DNA from: Bradyrhizobium sp.
GTDB lineage: Bacteria > Pseudomonadota > Alphaproteobacteria > Rhizobiales > Xanthobacteraceae
Assembly: GCF_027451485.1 (NCBI RefSeq)
Contig: NZ_DAIDJE010000208.1
Location: forward strand, 1-64,000
Reading direction: 5' to 3'
DNA: 64,000 nt
Under the pieces are notes generated by a model. That model did no database searches, was not told where the DNA came from, and saw nothing but the letters and a program-made list of their open reading frames with translations. Below, in pieces: positions 34,593 through 43,714 of the stretch; within the stretch, counting starts at the first letter, position 1, and every line of letters begins with the position of its first letter. The position numbers and the translations under genes were made by a program.

Positions 34593-37366
34593 ACCTTCTC
34601 GCTCGTGAGCAAATGCAAGAGCGCACTTCGGATCGCGGCCTGCCGCGTCGGGGCCGTGATCTGCGCGCCGAGCAGATCGGTGACGTAGAACACGTCGCGC
34701 GCCCGCTCGCCGAACGTCGCGACATGGGCGGAAGCGATGTTGAGGTTGAGCTTCGAGATCGCGGTGGTCAGTTCGTACAACAGTCCAGGCCGGTCAAGGC
34801 CGGAGACCTCGATCACGGTGTAGCGATCCGACCACTGGTTGTTGACGGCGACTTCCGGCTCCACGACAAAGGGCCGCGCCTTGCCGCGGCTGGCGGCACG
34901 CCGCGCCACGACTTCCGGCAGCCGCAGCTTGCCTTCCAGCACCTCCTCGATCATTTCGCCGATCCGTGTCGCGCGGCGGCCCTCGTCTTCGTCGCGGTCG
35001 TATTCCCGCGTGATCGCGATGGTGTCGAGCGCGCGCCCGTCGGTCGTCGTGTAGATCTGGGCGTCGACGATGTTGGCGCCCGCCGACGCGCAGGCGCCCG
35101 CGATGATCGACAATAGCCAGGGATGGTCCATCGCCAGGATGGTGAGTTCGGTGACGCCGCGCGCCTCGTCGAAGCCGACATTGATCGCGAGCTTGTGGCC
35201 GGCCTGCTCGCTCGCCCGCACAAACCGGGCCTGGCGGATCTTGCGCGGCAGCTCGACCTTGAGCCAATAGGCTGGATAGTGCCGCGCCACGTAGGAATTG
35301 AGTTCCTGCTCCGGCCACTCGGTAAAGGCTTCGCGGAACTCGGCCTGCGCGATGGCGATCCGCCGGGCGCGATCGAATTCCGAGAAGCCGCCGGTCAGAA
35401 CCGGCTCGGTCTCGTGATAAAGCGTGCGGATGAGCTGCGCCTTCCAGCCGTTCCAGACCCCTGGGCCGACGCCCCGAATATCTGCGGTCGTCAGGATGGT
35501 CAGAAGCTTCATCTGCTCGACCGACTGAACCACGGCGGCGAAATTTTCGATGGTCTTGCGGTCCGACAGGTCGCGCGATTGCGCGACCGTGGACATGGTC
35601 AGGTGCTGTTCGATCAGCCAGGCCGTCAGTTCCGTGTCGGCGGTGTTGAAGCCGAGCCGCGGGCACAGCCGGCGGGCGACCTTGGCGCCGGCTATTGAGT
35701 GATCCTCGGGCCGGCCCTTGGCGATATCGTGCAACAGCGTTGCAACATAGAGCACGGCGCGATGCTCAGGCCTGATCTTGCGCATCAGGTCGCTCGCGAC
35801 AATGAATTCATCGCTGCCGCCGCGCTCGATCTCCTGCAGGAAGCCGATGCAGCGGATCAGATGCTCGTCCACCGTGTAGTGGTGGTACATGTTGAACTGC
35901 ATCATCGAGACGATCTTGCCGAAGGCGCGGATGAAATGACCGAGCACCCCGGTCTCGTTCATCCGCCGCAACACGATCTCGGCGTCGTTCGAGGTAAGGA
36001 TCTCCATGAACAGCCGGTTGGCCTCGGGGTCGGCGCGCAATTCGGGATTGATCAGCTTCAGCGAGCGCGTCACCGTGCGCATCGCATCGGGATGGAAGGC
36101 GAGGTTGTTCTTTTGGGCGAGACGGAAAATCCGGATCAGGTTGACCGGATCGTGCCTGAAGACGTCCGGCGCGGCGAGGTTGATGCGGTTGTTGTCGACG
36201 ATGAAGTCGTCGCTGTCCGGCACGCGCCGCCGCGCCGCGCTCGGCCGGAACCGCGCCATCATGCGGCTCAGCACCGGTACGGGCTTGGCCTGTTCGTTCT
36301 CCAGCTTGGCGCACAGGATCGCGGTGAGGTCGCCCACTTCCTTGGCGACCAGGAAGTAATGCTTCATGAAGCGCTCGACGTCCTGCATGCCGGGATGCGA
36401 CGTATAGCCGAGCCGAACCGCGATCTCGCGCTGCATGTCGAATGACAGCCGCTCTTCGGCGCGCCCGGCAAAGAAATGCAGGTTGCAGCGGACCGACCAG
36501 AGGAAATCGGCGCAGCGGCGGAAGGTGCGGTACTCCTGTGCGTCGAACACGCCGCGCTTGAGCAGCTCGTCGGTGTCGCGAACGCGATAGACGTATTTCG
36601 CGATCCAGAACAGCGTGTGCAGGTCGCGAAGGCCGCCCTTGCCGTCCTTGACATTCGGCTCGACCAGATAACGCGACTGTCCGGCGCGGCGATGCCGCTC
36701 CTCGCGCTCGGCAAGCTTGGCTGTGACGAATTCGGTGGCGTTGCCCTGCACCACTTCCTTGTCGAAGCGCGTGACCAATTCGTCATAGAGCGGCCGATCG
36801 CCTGTCAGGAAGCGCGTCTCCAGGATCGCGGTGCGGATCGTCATGTCGCCGCGCGCCTGCCGGATCGATTCATCGACCGAGCGCGTCGCGTGCCCGACCT
36901 TCAACCCCATGTCCCACAGGCAATAGAGAATGGCCTCGGCGACCTGCTCGCCCCAGGCGGTCTGCTTGTACGGCAGGATGAACAAGAGATCGATGTCGGA
37001 TTCCGGCGCCATCAGGCCGCGGCCATAACCGCCGGTGGCAACCACAGCCATGCGCTCGGCACCGGAGGGAATCGGCGAGTGATAGAGGTGGCGCGTCGCG
37101 GCATCAAAGAGAATGCGGATGATCTCGTCCTGAACGAAGCACAGCCGTTCCGCGCAGCGTCGCCCGTGCCGGTCCTTCAGCAGCACGGCTTGCGCGGTGG
37201 CGCGCGCGGTGACCATCTCGGACTTCAAGAGCTTTGCGACGGCTGCGCGGAACACGTCTTCGCGCCCGGCATGCTCGGCCGCCAGCGCATCGACTGCGGC
37301 CGTGATCCGCGCGGTGTCGAAACGTTCATCGGCCTCGGGGGGGGCCTCTTTGACGATGTCATCCAT
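34583..37366 (-). CDS. glnD: Bifunctional uridylyltransferase/uridylyl-removing enzyme GlnD
   Basis: A 927-residue nitrogen sensor that uridylylates PII proteins when glutamine is low and deuridylylates them when it is high. The nucleotidyltransferase motif VVATGGYGRGLMAPESDIDLL is near residue 110. The HD hydrolase motif LLHDIAKGRPEDHS is near 550. Two ACT domains occupy about 735-800 (ELTILAMDHPWLLSIIAGAC) and 845-920 (VIEVSGLDRPGLLYELT). The length and domain order are those of full GlnD. It starts at ATG 37366 and is a single-gene unit. Confidence 0.96.
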   Translation of the reverse strand: MDDIVKEAPPEADERFDTARITAAVDALAAEHAGREDVFRAAVAKLLKSEMVTARATAQAVLLKDRHGRRCAERLCFVQDEIIRILFDAATRHLYHSPIPSGAERMAVVATGGYGRGLMAPESDIDLLFILPYKQTAWGEQVAEAILYCLWDMGLKVGHATRSVDESIRQARGDMTIRTAILETRFLTGDRPLYDELVTRFDKEVVQGNATEFVTAKLAEREERHRRAGQSRYLVEPNVKDGKGGLRDLHTLFWIAKYVYRVRDTDELLKRGVFDAQEYRTFRRCADFLWSVRCNLHFFAGRAEERLSFDMQREIAVRLGYTSHPGMQDVERFMKHYFLVAKEVGDLTAILCAKLENEQAKPVPVLSRMMARFRPSAARRRVPDSDDFIVDNNRINLAAPDVFRHDPVNLIRIFRLAQKNNLAFHPDAMRTVTRSLKLINPELRADPEANRLFMEILTSNDAEIVLRRMNETGVLGHFIRAFGKIVSMMQFNMYHHYTVDEHLIRCIGFLQEIERGGSDEFIVASDLMRKIRPEHRAVLYVATLLHDIAKGRPEDHSIAGAKVARRLCPRLGFNTADTELTAWLIEQHLTMSTVAQSRDLSDRKTIENFAAVVQSVEQMKLLTILTTADIRGVGPGVWNGWKAQLIRTLYHETEPVLTGGFSEFDRARRIAIAQAEFREAFTEWPEQELNSYVARHYPAYWLKVELPRKIRQARFVRASEQAGHKLAINVGFDEARGVTELTILAMDHPWLLSIIAGACASAGANIVDAQIYTTTDGRALDTIAITREYDRDEDEGRRATRIGEMIEEVLEGKLRLPEVVARRAASRGKARPFVVEPEVAVNNQWSDRYTVIEVSGLDRPGLLYELTTAISKLNLNIASAHVATFGERARDVFYVTDLLGAQITAPTRQAAIRSALLHLLTSEKVAA

Positions 37367-37670
37367 TCGTTATTCCGATAATGGACCCGGCACGGCCTGT
37401 CACGATCCATCGCGTCGCTTGCAACCAAGCCATCCTCAATTCGCGCCGGCTTGCGTAACGCTGTTCCCGGCCTTTCGGGCCCTTGGGAGCCAATCCCTAA
37501 ATGGCAGCCGCCCTAACGTATTGCAACCGAACAGTTTTCCGGGACCGCGAACCTGCCTTCCGAGAACTGCCCTCATTGCCGGAACGATGACCTATCCTGC
37601 ACCGAACTCGCGGTGACATCCGGGCGCCGACCCGGTACACCTGAACTCATAAAACATCCGGGAGAGAAAA
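37367..37670. other. Divergent promoter region between glnD and the OsmC-like gene
   Basis: A 304-bp gap between divergent genes. A GGGAGAG ribosome site for the OsmC-like gene is at 37660-37666. No operator, repeat or small gene was recognised in the remainder. Confidence 0.35.
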
Positions 37671-38180
37671 ATGGACGCTGCCCAACTTCGCGCCACGCAG
37701 GCCCCGTTCAAGGAAAAATACAGGTCCGACCCGAAAAGCGCGCTCATCACGCTGAAAGCCAAAGGCTCGATCGACAACGAAGCCATCGCCTGCAAGGTCG
37801 AGATCGGCCGCGCGCTCGCCGTCGCCGGCCTGCATCCGGGATCCGGCGGCTCCGGGCTTGAACTTTGTTCCGGCGACATGCTGCTGGAGGCGCTGGTCGC
37901 CTGTGCCGGAGTCACCCTGAAATCCGTTGCCACCGCGATCGAGGTCCCGCTGAAATCGGGCAAGGTCAGTGCCGAAGGCGATCTCGATTTTCGCGGCACG
38001 CTCGGGATCGACAAGGAGGCGCCGGTGGGTTTTGCCGAAATCCGCCTGCGCTTCGATGTCGACACCGACGCACCCCAGGAGAAACTCGATCTGCTGCTCA
38101 AGCTCACCGAGCGCTATTGCGTGGTCTACCAGACCGTCAAGAACGGCCCCAAGGTTTCGGTGACGATGCATCGGGTGTGA
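37671..38180 (+). CDS. OsmC family protein
   Basis: A 169-residue OsmC/Ohr-type protein. The two conserved cysteines, normally a thiol peroxidase pair, are in LVACAGVTL (near 79) and RYCVVYQT (near 152). An acidic/glycine-rich segment GLHPGSGGSGLELCSGDMLLEAL precedes the first. This suggests a role against organic hydroperoxides, but the subfamily is not the well-studied Ohr. The ATG at 37671 follows GGGAGAG. Confidence 0.88.
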   Translation: MDAAQLRATQAPFKEKYRSDPKSALITLKAKGSIDNEAIACKVEIGRALAVAGLHPGSGGSGLELCSGDMLLEALVACAGVTLKSVATAIEVPLKSGKVSAEGDLDFRGTLGIDKEAPVGFAEIRLRFDVDTDAPQEKLDLLLKLTERYCVVYQTVKNGPKVSVTMHRV

Positions 38181-38200
38181 TCAACCAGAAGGTGTCTTCC

Positions 38201-38309
38201 CCGCGAAGGCGGAAACCTATAACCACAGGCGCTCCAGTATTGACGAGCTGTGGCTCCAATTCGGCGCAACAATCAATATCGGTGATTATAGGTCCCGGCT
38301 GCCGCTTCG
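38201..38309. repeat. Imperfect long inverted repeat downstream of the OsmC-like gene
   Basis: The left arm contains GCGAAGGCGG and ACCTATAACCAC (38203-38226). The right arm contains GGTGATTATAGGT and a GC-rich GCCGCTTCGC (38280-38309). The arms pair imperfectly around a loop of about 55 bp. From memory the sequence resembles a dispersed Bradyrhizobium intergenic element (CCGCGAAGGCGG...CATAACCAC). Here it lies between the OsmC-like and membrane protein genes. Confidence 0.5.
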
Positions 38310-38336
38310 CTTGGCCGGGAACGGCGAACAACAAGA

Positions 38337-39134
38337 ATGTCCCCCGACCTTTCTTTTCTCCTGCTGCTGGCCATTCGCATGGCAGTTGCCGCCGCCTTCG
38401 TGGTGACGGCCTCGATCATCACCGAGCGTTCAGGCCCGGTGATCGGCGCGCTGATCGCGACCTTGCCGGTTTCGGCCGGTCCCTCCTACGTCTTCCTCGC
38501 GCTCGACCACGACGCGGCCTTCATCGCCGAAAGCGCGCTGGCGAGCCTACCGATCAATGCCGTGACCATGTTCTTCTGCTTGGCCTACGTTTTCCTGGCC
38601 CAGCGCCGCAGCGTCGTGGTCAGCGTCGGCGGCGCGATTGCCATATGGCTGATCCTCGCCGCGCTCGAACGTCTGGTCCCCTGGACGCTGGCGAGCGGAT
38701 TGATCGCCAATGCGATTGCTTTCGCCATCTGCATTCCGCTGTTTCGGCGCTTTCAGCATGTCAAGAAGATGCCGCTGATCACGCGGCGCTGGTACGACAT
38801 CCCGCTGCGCGCCGCCATGGTCGCCACGCTGGTTGCCATCGTGGTCACGATGTCGCATTGGGTCGGCCCCCGTGTCAGCGGCACGATCGCCCTGTTTCCG
38901 GTGGTGCTGAGTAGCGTGACGATGATCCTGCATCCGCGCATCGGCGGCCCGGCCACCGCGGCGGTGATCGCCAATAGCGGCTGGGGCATGATGGGGTTTG
39001 GCGTCTCGATCGCGGTCCTGCATGTCGCCGCGGTTCCGTTGGGATCGGCTGCCGCGCTAAGCCTTGCGCTCGCCACCGGCGCCGTCTGGAATCTCGTGCT
39101 GTGGTGGCTCGGACGGCGCCAGATCAAGGGCTGA
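38337..39134 (+). CDS. Polytopic membrane protein with internal duplication
   Basis: A 265-residue integral membrane protein of about eight helices. The two halves are similar: TERSGPVIGALIATLPVSAGPS (near 29) aligns with WVGPRVSGTIALFPVVLSSV (near 180), each preceded by an R-A-A/V-rich helix and followed by an Ala-rich one. This two-fold repeat with GP..G..IA..PV motifs inside the membrane is typical of transporters, but I do not recognise the family. The ATG is at 38337. It is downstream of an intergenic repeat and convergent with mutS. Confidence 0.8.
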   Translation: MSPDLSFLLLLAIRMAVAAAFVVTASIITERSGPVIGALIATLPVSAGPSYVFLALDHDAAFIAESALASLPINAVTMFFCLAYVFLAQRRSVVVSVGGAIAIWLILAALERLVPWTLASGLIANAIAFAICIPLFRRFQHVKKMPLITRRWYDIPLRAAMVATLVAIVVTMSHWVGPRVSGTIALFPVVLSSVTMILHPRIGGPATAAVIANSGWGMMGFGVSIAVLHVAAVPLGSAAALSLALATGAVWNLVLWWLGRRQIKG

Positions 39135-39146
39135 CCATCCGAACCC

Positions 39147-39219
39147 CATGGTGAGAGGCGCATCTTTGCGTCGTCTCGAACCAGGAGGCCACAGACCGGC
39201 CCCATCCTTCGAGACGCGG
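39147..39219. repeat. Dispersed intergenic repeat, copy 1 (CATGGTGAG...TTCGAGACGCG)
   Basis: The core elements CATGGTGAG, CGTCTCGAACCAGGAGGCC and CCCATCCTTCGAGACGCG recur in the same order at 56496-56580. The internal GTCTCGAA and TTCGAGAC are inverted copies, so the element can fold. It lies in the 110-bp gap between the convergent membrane protein and mutS genes. It matches my memory of a common Bradyrhizobium intergenic sequence. Confidence 0.6.
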
Positions 39220-39244
39220 CTCGCGCCGCTCCTTGGGACGGGGG

Positions 39245-41971
39245 TCAGGCTTTCGGCAATTTTTCCTTCAACGCATAGAGCGCCTCCAGCGCCTCGCGCG
39301 GCGACATTTCGTCGGGATGCAGCGCCCTCACGGCTGCAACGAGCTTGTCGGCCTCGCCCGGGGCGGCAGGCTCCGGCGCGGCGCGCGAGGGGACGGCAAA
39401 CAACGGCAGATCGTCAGCGAGCGCTCGCGCAGTCTGGCCGCGGTCCTGCGCTTCCAGTTTTGCGAGCACCGATTTGGCCCGCGTGATCACGGAAGGCGGC
39501 AATCCGGCCAGCTTGGCGACCTGAATCCCGTAGGAGCGGTCCGCCGATCCCGGCAGCACCTCGTGCAGAAACACGACGTTGCCCTGCCACTCCTTGACCC
39601 GCACCGTAGCGTTGAACAGCCGCGGCAACTTGGCCGACAGCGCGGTGAGCTCGTGGTAATGCGTGGCGAACAGCGCGCGGCAGCGATTGGCTTCATGCAG
39701 ATGTTCGATTGCCGCCCAGGCGATCGACAGGCCATCGAACGTCGCCGTGCCGCGACCGATTTCATCAAGGATCACGAGCGAACGTTCGCTGGCCTGATTG
39801 AGAATGACGGCGGTTTCCACCATCTCCACCATGAAAGTGGAGCGGCCGCGCGCCAGATCATCTGCCGCACCGACGCGCGAGAACAGCCGGTCGACAATGC
39901 CGATCCGCGCCTTTGATGCCGGCACGAATGAGCCCGCCTGTGCGAGCAGCGCGATCAGCGCGTTCTGACGCAGGAAAGTGGATTTGCCGGCCATGTTGGG
40001 GCCGGTGAGCAGCCAGATCTGGCCGGATTTCTGCGCCGGCGCGGGAGACAGATCGCAGGCATTGGCGATGAAGGGCTGACCGTCGCGCTTCAAGGCCTGC
40101 TCGACCACCGGATGGCGGCCGCCCTCGATCGCAAACGAGAGCGAGCCGTCGACTTCGGGGCGGACATAATTGTCGTCGACCGCGCGCTTGGCGAGCGCGG
40201 ATGCGACATCGAGGCTGGCGAAGGCGTAAGCGGCGGCACGCAGGTCCTCGCTCGCGGCGACCGCCATCGCGCAGAGCCTCTCGAATATCTCGAGCTCTAG
40301 CCCAAGCGCGCGGTCGCCAGCGTTGGCGATTTTCGCTTCGATTTCGCCGAGTTCGGACGTGGTGAAGCGCACCTGCCCCGCCAGCGTCTGGCGATGGATG
40401 AAGGTGGCGTTCAAAGGCGGCGACATCAACTTGTCGCCGTGCTGCGCCGTGACCTCGACGAAATAACCGAGCACGTTGTTGTGGCGGATCTTCAGCGCCT
40501 TTACGCCCGCCTCGTCGGCATAACGCGCCTGCATGGAGGCGACGACAAGCCGTGAGGCATCGCGCAGGTTGCGGGATTCATCGAGCGCCGCCTCATAGCC
40601 TTCGCGCACGAAGCCGCCATCGCGCTTGAGCAAAGGCAACTGCTCCGCCAATGCGCGTGCAAATTCCCGTGCCAGTTCGCGCGATGGCCGGCGCAGCGCC
40701 GCCATCGCCGCCGCGATTTCCTGCGGCGGCTGCTCGATCCGCGCCAATAGCGCCAGGGCCCGATCCGCGGCGAGGATGGCATCGCGCAGACCCGCAAGGT
40801 CGCGCGGACCGCCGCGCCCGACCGACAGCCGCGCCAGCGCGCGCGACAGATCGGGCGCCGCTTGCAGCGTGGTACGGAGATCGTCGCGCAGGCCGCTGTC
40901 GGCGACAAAGGCCGCAATGGCATCAAGCCGCCGCGCGATCGCCGCGCTGTCGGTCAGTGGCGCGGCCAGGCGTTGCGCCAACAGCCGCGAACCTGCCGAG
41001 GTGACCGTGCAGTCGATCGCGTCGAGCAGCGAGCCGCGACGCTCGCCGGAAAGCGTGCGGGTCAGTTCGAGGTTGGCGCGGGTTGCCGGATCGATCGCCA
41101 TGGTGGTGCCGACCGCCTCGCGCGAGGGCGGCGACAGCGGCGGACGTTTTCCGACCTGGGTACGGTCGATATAGGTGACGGCGGCGGCGGCGGCGGTGGC
41201 CTCGAGCCGCGACATCGCCGACAGCCCGTCCATGGTGGCGACCGCGAAGTAATCGCATAGCCGCCGCTCGGCCGTGGAACTGTCAAAGACATCGCGAGTG
41301 AGTGGCGTCACCGCCGGCCACTCGCGCAAAACGGGGCCAATATCGGCATCGCCATAGAGCGCGTCGGCGACGATGATCTCGTTGGGATTGATCCGGGCCA
41401 GCGTGGCGGCAAGCTCGCTTGCCAAACATTCCGTGACGATGAATTCCGATGTCGAGATGTCGATCCAGGCGAGGCCCAAGCGATCCGCGCCGGATGAGCC
41501 GCGCATCCGCGCGATCGCGAGCAGATAGTTGTTGGTCCTCGCATCCAGCAGCGTGTCTTCGGTGAGCGTACCCGGTGTCACCAGCCGCACCACGTCGCGG
41601 CGGACGACGCTCTTGGCTCCGCGGGCGCGCGCCGCGGCCGGATCCTCCATCTGCTCGCAGACCGCGACGCGAAAACCCTGCGCGATCAGGCGGTGCAAAT
41701 AGTCGTCCGAGCGCTCCACCGGAACGCCGCACATCGGGATGTCCGCGCCCTGATGCTTGCCGCGTTTGGTCAGCATGATGCCGAGCGCGCGGGAGGCGGT
41801 TTCGGCGTCCTCGAAAAACAGTTCGTAAAAGTCGCCCATCCGGTAGAACAGCAGCAAGCCCGGATTGGCCGCCTTGATTTCCAGGTATTGTTCCATCATC
41901 GGCGTGACGCGCGCCGGTGCTTCGGCCGCAGGCGGGGCGTCGGATACAGGAAATGTCGGCTGGATGGTCAT
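39245..41971 (-). CDS. mutS: DNA mismatch repair protein MutS
   Basis: A 908-residue mismatch-recognition ATPase. The mismatch-binding domain has the Phe-x-Glu element in [14 protein letters not shown] (near 43-56). Connector, lever and clamp domains follow. The ATPase has Walker [16 protein letters not shown] (near 655-670), Walker [17 protein letters not shown] and [10 protein letters not shown] short C-terminal helix region ends [13 protein letters not shown]. The start ATG at 41971 directly abuts a repeat element. No mutL is nearby, as usual in alphaproteobacteria. Confidence 0.97.
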   Translation of the reverse strand: MTIQPTFPVSDAPPAAEAPARVTPMMEQYLEIKAANPGLLLFYRMGDFYELFFEDAETASRALGIMLTKRGKHQGADIPMCGVPVERSDDYLHRLIAQGFRVAVCEQMEDPAAARARGAKSVVRRDVVRLVTPGTLTEDTLLDARTNNYLLAIARMRGSSGADRLGLAWIDISTSEFIVTECLASELAATLARINPNEIIVADALYGDADIGPVLREWPAVTPLTRDVFDSSTAERRLCDYFAVATMDGLSAMSRLEATAAAAAVTYIDRTQVGKRPPLSPPSREAVGTTMAIDPATRANLELTRTLSGERRGSLLDAIDCTVTSAGSRLLAQRLAAPLTDSAAIARRLDAIAAFVADSGLRDDLRTTLQAAPDLSRALARLSVGRGGPRDLAGLRDAILAADRALALLARIEQPPQEIAAAMAALRRPSRELAREFARALAEQLPLLKRDGGFVREGYEAALDESRNLRDASRLVVASMQARYADEAGVKALKIRHNNVLGYFVEVTAQHGDKLMSPPLNATFIHRQTLAGQVRFTTSELGEIEAKIANAGDRALGLELEIFERLCAMAVAASEDLRAAAYAFASLDVASALAKRAVDDNYVRPEVDGSLSFAIEGGRHPVVEQALKRDGQPFIANACDLSPAPAQKSGQIWLLTGPNMAGKSTFLRQNALIALLAQAGSFVPASKARIGIVDRLFSRVGAADDLARGRSTFMVEMVETAVILNQASERSLVILDEIGRGTATFDGLSIAWAAIEHLHEANRCRALFATHYHELTALSAKLPRLFNATVRVKEWQGNVVFLHEVLPGSADRSYGIQVAKLAGLPPSVITRAKSVLAKLEAQDRGQTARALADDLPLFAVPSRAAPEPAAPGEADKLVAAVRALHPDEMSPREALEALYALKEKLPKA

Positions 41972-41972
41972 T

Positions 41973-42066
41973 AAGCGTTTTCGAGTGGAGTGGGTACCGG
42001 TTCGCGTGAAGAAAACGCGTCAAATAAGAGGTTCGGCGCCCGGTTCTGATCCAATCAGAGCCGGGC
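41973..42066. repeat. Two-hairpin intergenic repeat abutting the mutS start
   Basis: GCGTTTTC (41975-41982) pairs with GAAAACGC (42011-42018), and GCCCGGTTCTGAT (42038-42050) pairs with ATCAGAGCCGGGC (42054-42066) with one mismatch and a 3-nt loop. The order GCGTTTTCGAG...ACCGGTTCGCGTGAAGAAAACGCGTC matches a widespread Bradyrhizobium/Rhizobiales repeat as I remember it. It begins within 2 bp of the mutS ATG, so it forms the mutS 5' leader. Confidence 0.65.
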
Positions 42067-42276
42067 TTCGGCGGCGCAAGCTAGCCAATTTCGCCACCCG
42101 ATCCTATTCGGTTTACCGCCTCTATGCGTGTTTTCCACGTCCCGGGAGGAATGGCCGCAGCTTCTTGCACGAGCGTCCATGCGAGAAAGGAAAGCCGGGT
42201 CAATCCCGGTCAATTGACCTCGTTTATCGCCGCTCCTACAACTCGCCCTCAATCAGGGAACATCAAGGAGTGACCG

Positions 42277-43485
42277 ATGGGTGAGGTATTTGTATGTGAC
42301 GCGGTCCGGACTCCGGTTGGCCGCTTCGGCGGTTCGCTGGCCAAGGTTCGCGCCGACGATCTGGCGGCAACGCCGATCAAGGCGCTGATCGCCAAGCACC
42401 CGAACCTCGACTGGTCGCAGGTCGACGAGGTCTATTTTGGCTGCGCCAACCAGGCTGGCGAGGACAACCGCAACGTGGCGCGGATGGCGCTGTTGCTTGC
42501 AGGTCTACCGGATTCGGTTCCCGGCCAGACCCTCAACCGCCTCTGCGCGTCGGGACTGGACGCGGTCGGCGCCGGAGCCCGCGCGATCCGCGCCGGCGAG
42601 ATCGATCTCGCAATTGCCGGCGGCGTCGAATCGATGACGCGGGCCCCCTTCGTGATGGGCAAGGCGGCGGAGGCGTTTTCGCGCTCGGCGGAGATTTTCG
42701 ACACCACGATCGGCTGGCGCTTCATCAATCCACTGATGAAGGCGCAATATGGCGTCGACGCGATGCCGGAAACCGGTGAGAACGTCGCCGAGGAATTTCA
42801 GGTGTCGCGCGCCGATCAGGACGCGTTCGCGCTGCGCTCGCAGCAGCGCGCCGGCAAAGCCATCGCGGCGGGTTATTTCGCCGAGGAAATCGTTGCCGTG
42901 TCAGCGCCCGGCGGCAAGGCCGGCCCGATCACCGTCGACAAGGACGAGCATCCGCGCCCCGAAACCACGATGGAAGGCCTCGCCAAATTGAGGCCGATCG
43001 TGCGTAACCCGGGCACCGTGACCGCCGGCAATGCGTCCGGCGTCAATGATGGCGCCGCCGCCATGATCCTCGCGTCGGAGGCCGCCGTTAAGAAGCATGG
43101 CTTGACGCCGCGGGCCCGGATCCTCGGTCTGGCCTCGGCCGCCGTGCCGCCGCGCATCATGGGTATCGGCCCGGTGCCAGCGACGCGGAAGTTGATGGAG
43201 CGGCTGGGATTGAAAATTTCCGATTTCGATCTGATCGAGCTCAATGAAGCTTTCGCGAGCCAGGGAATAGCCTGCCTTCGCCAGCTTGGCGTTGCGGAAG
43301 ACGCCGACTTCGTCAATCCGCATGGCGGCGCCATTGCGCTCGGTCACCCCCTGGGCATGAGCGGCGCGCGACTGGTCGTGACTGCCGTGCACGGCATGGA
43401 GAAGCGAGGCGGAAAAAGGGCGCTCGCGACGATGTGCGTCGGCGTGGGCCAGGGCGTCGCCATGGCGATCGAGAAGCTGAACTGA
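42277..43485 (+). CDS. Thiolase, probable 3-oxoadipyl-CoA/acetyl-CoA acyltransferase
   Basis: A 402-residue thiolase. The acyl-accepting Cys is in NRLCASGLDAV (near residue 90). The second catalytic set is NEAFA, the His in GHPLGMSGAR (near 356) and Cys in MCVGVGQG (near 387). The length and sequence style (GEVFVCDAVRTPVGRFGG, IGPVPATRKLMERL) are closest to PcaF, 3-oxoadipyl-CoA thiolase of the beta-ketoadipate pathway, but acetyl-CoA acetyltransferase cannot be excluded. AAGGAG precedes the ATG. It lies upstream of the TetR-lig cluster on the same strand. Confidence 0.88.
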   Translation: MGEVFVCDAVRTPVGRFGGSLAKVRADDLAATPIKALIAKHPNLDWSQVDEVYFGCANQAGEDNRNVARMALLLAGLPDSVPGQTLNRLCASGLDAVGAGARAIRAGEIDLAIAGGVESMTRAPFVMGKAAEAFSRSAEIFDTTIGWRFINPLMKAQYGVDAMPETGENVAEEFQVSRADQDAFALRSQQRAGKAIAAGYFAEEIVAVSAPGGKAGPITVDKDEHPRPETTMEGLAKLRPIVRNPGTVTAGNASGVNDGAAAMILASEAAVKKHGLTPRARILGLASAAVPPRIMGIGPVPATRKLMERLGLKISDFDLIELNEAFASQGIACLRQLGVAEDADFVNPHGGAIALGHPLGMSGARLVVTAVHGMEKRGGKRALATMCVGVGQGVAMAIEKLN

Positions 43486-43505
43486 CTGCGCGGGCATCGC
43501 GCAGT
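43485..43505 (+). terminator. Hairpin directly after the thiolase stop
   Basis: Perfect 8-bp arms ACTGCGCG (43485-43492) and CGCGCAGT (43498-43505) have a 5-nt loop and begin at the last base of the TGA stop. Only a short TTT follows, so this is a weak candidate terminator separating the thiolase from the tetR-lig transcript. Confidence 0.4.
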
Positions 43506-43674
43506 TTGCATCGAGTCGGGCTGCCCTGTTCTGCCTGCCAGGCGCTAGGACGACCGGGATCTAGAGGCGCGCAGAGACAAACAATCGCGGTTCCGCGAGC
43601 ACCCTCGCTCGCATTGACGACCTGAAATCGATTCACGGATCGGCGCTCTGCCGGGCCGGCGATCCTTGTTGACT

Positions 43675-43714
43675 TATCCATATCGTTTGTACAAAGGTAC
43701 AAATGATATGGATA
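43675..43714 (+). promoter_or_regulatory. Long palindromic operator covering the tetR start
   Basis: 18-bp arms TATCCATATCGTTTGTAC (43675-43692) and GTACAAATGATATGGATA (43697-43714) match with one mismatch around a 4-bp centre. The right arm includes the ATG at 43708, and AAAGG at 43693-43697 would be the ribosome site. TTGACT at 43669-43674 could be the -35. TetR-family dimers bind such palindromes, so autorepression is likely. No second copy was found before ligJ or the thiolase. Confidence 0.65.
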
